From Microbacteriaceae bacterium (GTDB taxonomy: Bacteria; Actinomycetota; Actinomycetes; Actinomycetales; Microbacteriaceae), in contig JAAZFP010000070.1 of NCBI GenBank assembly GCA_012511645.1, positions 1-16,139 on the forward strand: a stretch of 16,139 nt of DNA, read 5' to 3'. The notes under the pieces are model-generated. The model saw only the letters and a list, made by a program, of their open reading frames with translations. It was not told the DNA's origin and did no database searches. Position 1 is the stretch's first letter. Every line of letters starts with the position of its first letter. The position numbers and the translations under genes are program-made. This document shows, piece after piece, positions 11,929 through 16,139 of the stretch.

Positions 11929-13205
11929 TGCTCGAGGCCGGGGTACAGCGGAAACGCATCGGCAAGCGTCGTCACGCGTGCGCGAAGCGCCTCGGTATCG
12001 GCACCGCCCTGCAGGGTGAGCGCAATGATGTCTGATACCTCGGCAAACTCCACGTCACCGAAACCGCGGGTTGCGAGCGCGGGGGTGCCGATGCGCAGGC
12101 CCGAGGTGACCATGGGTGGGCGAGGATCAAACGGCACTGAGTTGCGGTTGACCGTGATGCCAACCTCGTGCAGTGCATCTTCGGCCTGCTGGCCGTCAAG
12201 CTCACTGTTGCGCAGGTCGGCGAGCACGAGGTGCACATCGGTGCCACCGGTGAGCACGTCAACCCCAGCGGCCTTCGACGCGTCACTCGTGAGGGCGGCT
12301 GCGAGCAGCTTCGCCCCGGAAAGGGTGCGCACCTGGCGATCTGTGAAGTCGTCGGTTGCGGCGAGCTTGAACGCGGTCGCCTTCGCAGCAATGACGTGCA
12401 TGAGCGGGCCGCCCTGGTGGCCGGGGAACACGTTCGAGTTGAGCTTCTTATAGAGCTCAAGATCGTTGGTGAGAATGAAGCCCGAGCGGGGGCCGCCAAT
12501 GGTTTTGTGCACGGTGGACGACACGACGTGTGCGTGCGGCACCGGGTTCGGGTGCAGGCCAGCTGCGACGAGGCCCGCGAAGTGCGCCATATCGACCCAC
12601 AGGGTCGCTCCCACCTCATCAGCGATCTCGCGGAATGCCGCAAAGTCGAGGGTGCGCGGGTAGGCAGACCAACCGGCGATGATGACCTTTGGCTTGTGCT
12701 CGCGAGCCTTCGCGCGCACCACGTCCATATCAACAAGCATCGTTTCGGGATCAACGCCATACGAGACAACGTTGTAAAGCTTGCCAGAGAAGTTGAGCTT
12801 CATGCCGTGGGTGAGGTGTCCACCGTGAGCGAGCTCGAGGCCGAGGATCGTGTCGCCGGGCTCAGCGATCGCGGACAGCACTGCAGCATTCGCTGACGCA
12901 CCCGAGTGGGGCTGCACATTCGCGTAGGCGGCGCCAAAGAGCGACTTTGCGCGGTCACGTGCGAGGTCTTCGGCGATGTCAACAAACTCGCAGCCGCCAT
13001 AGTAACGACGGCCCGGGTAACCCTCGGCGTATTTGTTGGTGAGCACCGATCCCTGTGCCTCAAGCACCGCTCGGGGCACGAAGTTCTCGCTCGCGATCAT
13101 CTCGAGCGTGGTGCGCTGACGGTTGAGCTCTTTCGCGAGCACGTCTGCGATCTCGGGGTCAACAACCTCGAGCGGCTCGTTGAAAAATGCTGGCTGGTTC
13201 GACAT
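11922..13205 (-). CDS. glyA: Serine hydroxymethyltransferase
   Basis: GlyA, 427 residues, transfers the hydroxymethyl group of serine to THF, giving glycine and 5,10-methylene-THF, the main source of one-carbon units. Landmarks: LEMIASENFVPRAVLEAQGS (34-53), NKYAEGYPGRRYYGG (57-71), the VQPHSGASAN block (97-106), VDMAHFAGLVA (204-214) with the PLP-contacting Asp and His, and the PLP lysine in STVHKTIGGPRSG (Lys234). The ATG at 13205 has GGAGA with 5 bases of spacing; an upstream in-frame ATG at 13217 lacks such a site. The leader carries a ZTP riboswitch. It overlaps folD at its 3' end. Confidence 0.98.
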   Translation of the reverse strand: MSNQPAFFNEPLEVVDPEIADVLAKELNRQRTTLEMIASENFVPRAVLEAQGSVLTNKYAEGYPGRRYYGGCEFVDIAEDLARDRAKSLFGAAYANVQPHSGASANAAVLSAIAEPGDTILGLELAHGGHLTHGMKLNFSGKLYNVVSYGVDPETMLVDMDVVRAKAREHKPKVIIAGWSAYPRTLDFAAFREIADEVGATLWVDMAHFAGLVAAGLHPNPVPHAHVVSSTVHKTIGGPRSGFILTNDLELYKKLNSNVFPGHQGGPLMHVIAAKATAFKLAATDDFTDRQVRTLSGAKLLAAALTSDASKAAGVDVLTGGTDVHLVLADLRNSELDGQQAEDALHEVGITVNRNSVPFDPRPPMVTSGLRIGTPALATRGFGDVEFAEVSDIIALTLQGGADTEALRARVTTLADAFPLYPGLEQW

Positions 13206-13237
13206 GTGCGTCTCCATTGTGTGATGTTTCCAGGATC

Positions 13238-13328
13238 TGCGGCCCAGGCGAGCGGCCTTTGTAGTGCGCCGGTGTGACGCCGTCGCTTCCCGGTGGTCAT
13301 CCACCTTTCGCCAGTCACGACTCGACCA
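13238..13328 (-). promoter_or_regulatory. ZTP/ZMP (pfl) riboswitch upstream of glyA
   Basis: Read on the minus strand, the leader contains TCGTGACTGGCG (13320-13309), then GGTGGATGACCACC forming a small hairpin, GGGAAGCGAC (13292-13283), a variable linker, and GCCGCTCGCCTGGGC (13256-13242). These are the conserved blocks of the pfl motif in the right order, including the terminal CCUGGGC that contacts the ligand and forms the pseudoknot. The class senses the purine intermediates ZMP and ZTP, which build up when 10-formyl-THF is short, and turns on C1-folate genes such as glyA and folD. No terminator was found between the aptamer and the ribosome binding site, so control of translation is more likely than attenuation, but I could not draw a definite anti-Shine-Dalgarno pairing. 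Confidence 0.92.
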
Positions 13329-13334
13329 ATAATA
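13329..13334 (-). promoter_or_regulatory. Candidate -10 box of the glyA-folD operon
   Basis: TATTAT on the minus strand predicts a transcription start near 13322-13320, immediately before the aptamer block TCGTGACTGGCG, so the riboswitch would form the very 5' end of the transcript. A -35 hexamer is not obvious. Confidence 0.5.
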
Positions 13335-13349
13335 CCCGAAACAATCGGC

Positions 13350-13355
13350 TAGCCT
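13350..13355 (+). promoter_or_regulatory. Possible -10 box, leaderless purU
   Basis: TAGCCT fits TAnnnT and ends 7 bases before the GTG at 13363; no Shine-Dalgarno precedes that start. This would make purU leaderless and place its promoter back to back with that of glyA. Confidence 0.3.
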
Positions 13356-13362
13356 AGACCTC

Positions 13363-14241
13363 GTGAACGCAGCTACTTTGGATCAGACGCAGTGGGTATT
13401 AACGCTGTCATGCATTGACGGCCCCGGTATCGTGCACGCGATCAGCGGTGCCGTCGTTGCTGCCGGCGGAAATATCGAAGAGAGCCAGCAGTTTGCGAGC
13501 CACGACACGGGTCGCTTTTTCATGCGTTTGCAGGTGAGTGCGGTCTCGCAGCCCGAGACGTTCGATGCGCGATTTACCTCAGCCCTCGCCCCGGTAACCG
13601 AGCGGTACCACATGACCTGGCGTCTTGATCAGGTCGGCCGCCCGGTGCGCACCCTGCTGCTCGCCAGCACCGCGACGCACTGTGTGAACGACCTGCTCTA
13701 CCGTCAGCGTGGCGGCACTCTGCCCATCGAGGTGCCGCTCATTCTCTCGAACCACGAAACCGTGCGAGACATCGCCGATTTCTATGGAGTGCCGTTTGAG
13801 CACCGCGCGATCGCCGGCCCCGATGAGAAGGCTGCGTTCGAGCAGCGGGTGCTCGACGTCATCGAAGAGCAGAACATTGAGCTGGTTGTGCTCGCGCGCT
13901 ACATGCAGATTTTGTCCCCAGAACTCTGCGAGGCGCTGGCGGGAATGGCCGTTAACATTCACCACTCGTTCTTGCCCGGGTTCAAGGGGGCAAACCCCTA
14001 CCGTCAGGCCCACGGTCGCGGTGTCAAGCTGATTGGCGCGACAGCCCACTTTGTGACCACCGATCTCGACGAGGGTCCGATCATCGAACAGGATGTGGCG
14101 AGGGTTGATCACTCCTACACGCCGTCACGATTGCAGCAGCTGGGTCAAGATGAAGAGGCACGCGTGCTACGCCGCGCCGTGGGGTGGTACGCAGAAAACC
14201 GCGTGCTGCTCGATGGTGATCGCACCATCATCTTCAAGTAG
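13363..14241 (+). CDS. purU: Formyltetrahydrofolate deformylase
   Basis: PurU, 292 residues, hydrolyses 10-formyl-THF to formate and THF, balancing the folate pool and supplying formate. An N-terminal ACT domain (about 12-90) opens with TLSCIDGPGIVHAISGAV. The C-terminal formyltransferase-like domain begins about residue 95 and contains VLARYMQILSPE (176-187), NIHHSFLPGFKGANPYRQA (198-216) and HFVTTDLDEGPIIEQD (229-244). Asn198, His200 and Asp236 match the catalytic triad of GAR transformylase-type enzymes. The gene is divergent from glyA-folD, the genes that make its substrate, with a shared gap of 157 bases. GTG is the only sensible start and gives the normal family length. Confidence 0.96.
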   Translation: MNAATLDQTQWVLTLSCIDGPGIVHAISGAVVAAGGNIEESQQFASHDTGRFFMRLQVSAVSQPETFDARFTSALAPVTERYHMTWRLDQVGRPVRTLLLASTATHCVNDLLYRQRGGTLPIEVPLILSNHETVRDIADFYGVPFEHRAIAGPDEKAAFEQRVLDVIEEQNIELVVLARYMQILSPELCEALAGMAVNIHHSFLPGFKGANPYRQAHGRGVKLIGATAHFVTTDLDEGPIIEQDVARVDHSYTPSRLQQLGQDEEARVLRRAVGWYAENRVLLDGDRTIIFK

Positions 14242-14262
14242 TGCGTCTCCCAGAACGCCGTA

Positions 14263-14955
14263 TTAGTCGGCGTCGGTGTCACGGTTGAGCTGCGCGAGTT
14301 CAGCACGCAGCCCTGAGAGCATGACACGCAGGCCACGTTCGAAGGCGCGCGACGACGGTCGCTCCCCCTCGAGTGACTGTTCCCGCGCGTCATAGGCTCG
14401 CCGCATCGCGGAAAGCCCGGCGTCATCGCTCGGGTCGAACATGTCTTGTGGCGCTGCCTGGTCAAAGGCGCTGCCGATGATGAAGCTCTCGAGCCCGACA
14501 ATCACCTCGAACACTCGGTCGGCGGGCCACCCAGCATCCATCAGCCCTGCGGTCACCGCCTCATACATGAGGCTTGTTCGTGATCCTTGGGCCACGGGTT
14601 GCACTGCGAGCATGGCAATGGTGGGTGGGTGGGCCGCAAACGATCCCATGTACGATCGCGCCCACTGCGCGAGCGCCTCGTCCCACGGCAGCACACCGAA
14701 GCCACTCAGGTCGAAGCGTGCGACGATGAGGTCACGGATGCCGTCGAGCACGTCTTCTTTGCTGCGCACATGGTTGTAGAGCGCTGATGGGCGCACCCCG
14801 AGCGCGCGGGCAATTTCTCGCATGCCGAAGCCGTTCTCGCCGCGCTCATCCAGCAAGCGAAGCGCAGTCTCAAATATGAGCCCACGGCTCAGCACTGCAA
14901 CCGACGGGCGCCCTGCCGCGCGATGATGTTGCACGTTCGTTCCTCTTCCGCTCAT
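14263..14955 (-). CDS. TetR-family transcriptional regulator
   Basis: Protein of 230 residues. The N-terminal DNA-binding domain covers about residues 22-75: GLIFETALRLLDERGENGFGMREIARALGVRPSALYNHVRSKEDVLDGI, with the HTH at about 44-64 ending in the typical LYNHVRSKEDVL. The C-terminal ligand domain resembles that of TetR itself (SYMGSFAAHPPTIAML, VIVGLESFIIGSAFDQAA). ATG 14955 has GGAG with 6 bases of spacing. The gene is divergent from the amidohydrolase and the gap holds large palindromes, so it probably represses both itself and that enzyme. The effector is unknown, perhaps a substrate or product of the amidohydrolase. It is convergent with purU across a 21-base gap. Confidence 0.92.
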   Translation of the reverse strand: MSGRGTNVQHHRAAGRPSVAVLSRGLIFETALRLLDERGENGFGMREIARALGVRPSALYNHVRSKEDVLDGIRDLIVARFDLSGFGVLPWDEALAQWARSYMGSFAAHPPTIAMLAVQPVAQGSRTSLMYEAVTAGLMDAGWPADRVFEVIVGLESFIIGSAFDQAAPQDMFDPSDDAGLSAMRRAYDAREQSLEGERPSSRAFERGLRVMLSGLRAELAQLNRDTDAD

Positions 14956-15012
14956 GTCGCGCTCCCCACATCAAGAGTGTCAGATTTCTGTGGGTGTCGA
15001 GCATCAGTGCTC

Positions 15013-15043
15013 TTGACGCGCATCCCCTAGTGTGAACTACACT
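15013..15043 (+). promoter_or_regulatory. Candidate amidohydrolase promoter with palindrome over the -10
   Basis: TTGACG (15013-15018) and TACACT (15038-15043) are spaced 19 bases, longer than ideal. The -10 lies inside the perfect palindrome TAGTGT-GAACT-ACACTA (15028-15044). The complementary TAGTGT on the minus strand could serve as -10 for the TetR gene, so the two promoters may overlap. Confidence 0.4.
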
Positions 15044-15046
15044 AAC

Positions 15047-15074
15047 GAACGGTGTTCATTAAAGAACAGCGTTC
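15047..15074. promoter_or_regulatory. Large palindromic operator candidate for the TetR regulator
   Basis: Two direct copies of GAACrGyGTTCATTA start at 15047 and 15064 (17-base period). Each contains a GAAC-3-GTTC dyad, and the whole 28 bases form a near-perfect palindrome (24 of 28 positions symmetric). This fits an operator for two TetR-type dimers just downstream of the predicted promoter. Binding by the adjacent TetR protein is inference. Confidence 0.55.
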
Positions 15075-15117
15075 ATTACCAAATCGCGAACCGGCAGCGC
15101 AGCCACAAAGGGAGCCC

Positions 15118-16139
15118 ATGTCGCCCATGACACAGACGAGCCGCACCGTCGTTCCCGCCCAGACGGTCATCTCGGGAGGCACCATCCTGGTGCAAGCCGA
15201 GCACCAGGGCACGCCAGTCACGTCGCACGCCATTGCGTTTGCTGACGGCCGAGTTATTGCGCTCGGAGACGATGCCCTCGCGCTGCAGCCACACGCCGTA
15301 GAAGTCATCGATCTCAAGGGCGGCATGCTCGCCCCAGCGCTCGGTGACGGCCACGCGCACCCGGTCTTCGGCGCCCTCGAGGCGACCGGCCCCCAGGTTC
15401 GTTCCGCCACCAACCTCGATGAGCTTGTGCGGGCGGTAGCCGATTTCAAGGTGGCGAACCCTGACGCACCGTGGATCGTCGGCGGCAGCTACGACGCCAC
15501 CTTCGCAGAGGGTGGCATGTTCGATGCACACTGGCTCGACGCCGTTACCGGCGACACCCCAACGGTGCTCAGGTCGTGGGACTACCACACGGCCTGGGTG
15601 AACTCTGCCGCGCTTCGCGCCGCCGGCATCACCGCAGAGACCCCCGATCCCCCGCTTGGCCGCATCGTGCGCCGCGATGACGGCAGCCCCCTCGGCACCC
15701 TGCAGGAAGCTGCCGCAAACCACTTCCTGGCGGAGGTCGCCCCGCGACCCACACTCGCACAGCACGTCGACGCAGTCGACTCTGCGACCCGCGAGTACGC
15801 CCAACTCGGGATGACCTGGGTGCAAGATGCCTGGGTCGAACCTGCCGATGTCGAGCACTACCTCGCCGCGCTCACACAGCGGCGGCTGCACACGCGAGTG
15901 AACCTCGCGCTTCGGGCAGACCCATTCTCGTGGCGCGATCAGGTTGCGGTGTTCGAGGATATGCGCGACCGGGTGCGCGCGGCATCCGCCGCCGCCAGCG
16001 GGCCAGCAGACGAGGGCCGTTCGCGGCTGACCGCGCACACCGTCAAGTTCTTTCTCGACGGCGTCATAGAAAACCACTCGGCCTCGCTCACGGCCCCCTA
16101 CGCGGATCGACCGCACGACCGGGGCCTGCCGAACTGGTC
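15118..16139 (+). CDS. YtcJ-type amidohydrolase (truncated by window end)
   Basis: The open frame runs from ATG 15118 to the window edge: 340 codons, perhaps two thirds of a normal 500-560-residue family member. A short N-terminal beta domain (about 12-70) is followed by the metal-binding motif GDGHAHP (H79, H81). Next comes the family-typical LDELVRAVADF..PWIVGGSYD, LDAVTGDTPTVLRSWDYHTAWVNSAALRAAGI (H157), and TVKFFLDGVIENHSA with Lys310 in the position that often carries the bridging carboxylate. Members hydrolyse amide or cyclic amide substrates, mostly undefined. AAAGGGAG ends 3 bases before ATG 15118; ATG 15127 is an alternative. Control by the divergent TetR is likely. Confidence 0.88.
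   Translation, partial: MSPMTQTSRTVVPAQTVISGGTILVQAEHQGTPVTSHAIAFADGRVIALGDDALALQPHAVEVIDLKGGMLAPALGDGHAHPVFGALEATGPQVRSATNLDELVRAVADFKVANPDAPWIVGGSYDATFAEGGMFDAHWLDAVTGDTPTVLRSWDYHTAWVNSAALRAAGITAETPDPPLGRIVRRDDGSPLGTLQEAAANHFLAEVAPRPTLAQHVDAVDSATREYAQLGMTWVQDAWVEPADVEHYLAALTQRRLHTRVNLALRADPFSWRDQVAVFEDMRDRVRAASAAASGPADEGRSRLTAHTVKFFLDGVIENHSASLTAPYADRPHDRGLPNW

Noticed and set aside
13206..13362. Glycine or THF riboswitch upstream of glyA
   Set aside because: The conserved blocks fit the ZTP (pfl) class in order and spacing and do not match the glycine tandem aptamer or the THF motif.
15076..16116. Minus-strand open frame of 346 codons at the right end
   Set aside because: It is the mirror of the amidohydrolase gene, whose plus-strand frame has catalytic motifs, a ribosome binding site and an operator-bearing promoter.
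1..16139. CRISPR array, insertion sequence, rRNA, prophage structural genes
   Set aside because: No regularly spaced direct repeats, transposase motifs, rRNA sequence or phage structural proteins were seen on either strand.

Overview
The window is high-GC DNA with short intergenic gaps, frequent ATGA or stop/start overlaps and several apparently leaderless starts. The gene content (YpfJ-type metallopeptidase, alkyltransferase-like protein next to a lone LysR effector domain, DUF368/PopT, LAxTG-anchored surface protein, ZTP riboswitch on glyA) points to an actinobacterium of the Micrococcales, most likely Microbacteriaceae (Leucobacter-like). That placement is inference from protein flavour and was not tested by a search.

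Left part (1-1891, + strand): a VIT/CCC1-type metal transporter, then an alkyltransferase-like protein coupled by ATGA overlap to a LysR-type effector-binding protein that lacks a DNA-binding HTH. Next (4543-1924) is the most unusual block: a three-gene minus-strand set (zinc-ribbon-like small protein, ParB/KorB-like protein, protein with a sigma-region-2-like segment) whose genes overlap or nearly abut. It is transcribed away from a divergent XRE/Cro-type regulator, and the AT-rich gap between them carries three palindromes. A tRNA-Lys(UUU) gene follows directly.

Middle part: a 906-residue cell-wall-anchored surface protein (minus strand; signal peptide, thioester-domain-like N-terminus, about four beta-sandwich-like repeats, LAHTG sorting signal). 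An intergenic region with a perfect 16-bp inverted repeat separates it from a conserved 209-residue protein of unknown function. Then comes a candidate structured RNA or leader and a membrane-anchored YpfJ-like zinc metallopeptidase. A small lipoprotein (minus) is divergent from a DUF368/PopT-type undecaprenyl-phosphate translocase (plus).

Right part: a one-carbon module. glyA and folD form a minus-strand operon headed by a clear ZTP/ZMP (pfl) riboswitch, and purU is divergent from them. SHMT and FolD make and interconvert C1-folates, PurU hydrolyses 10-formyl-THF, and the riboswitch senses the purine intermediate that accumulates when 10-formyl-THF is scarce. The window ends with a TetR repressor divergent from a YtcJ-type amidohydrolase (cut by the window edge). 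The gap between those two has strong palindromic operator candidates overlapping the promoter. No gene-free stretch exceeds 300 bases.
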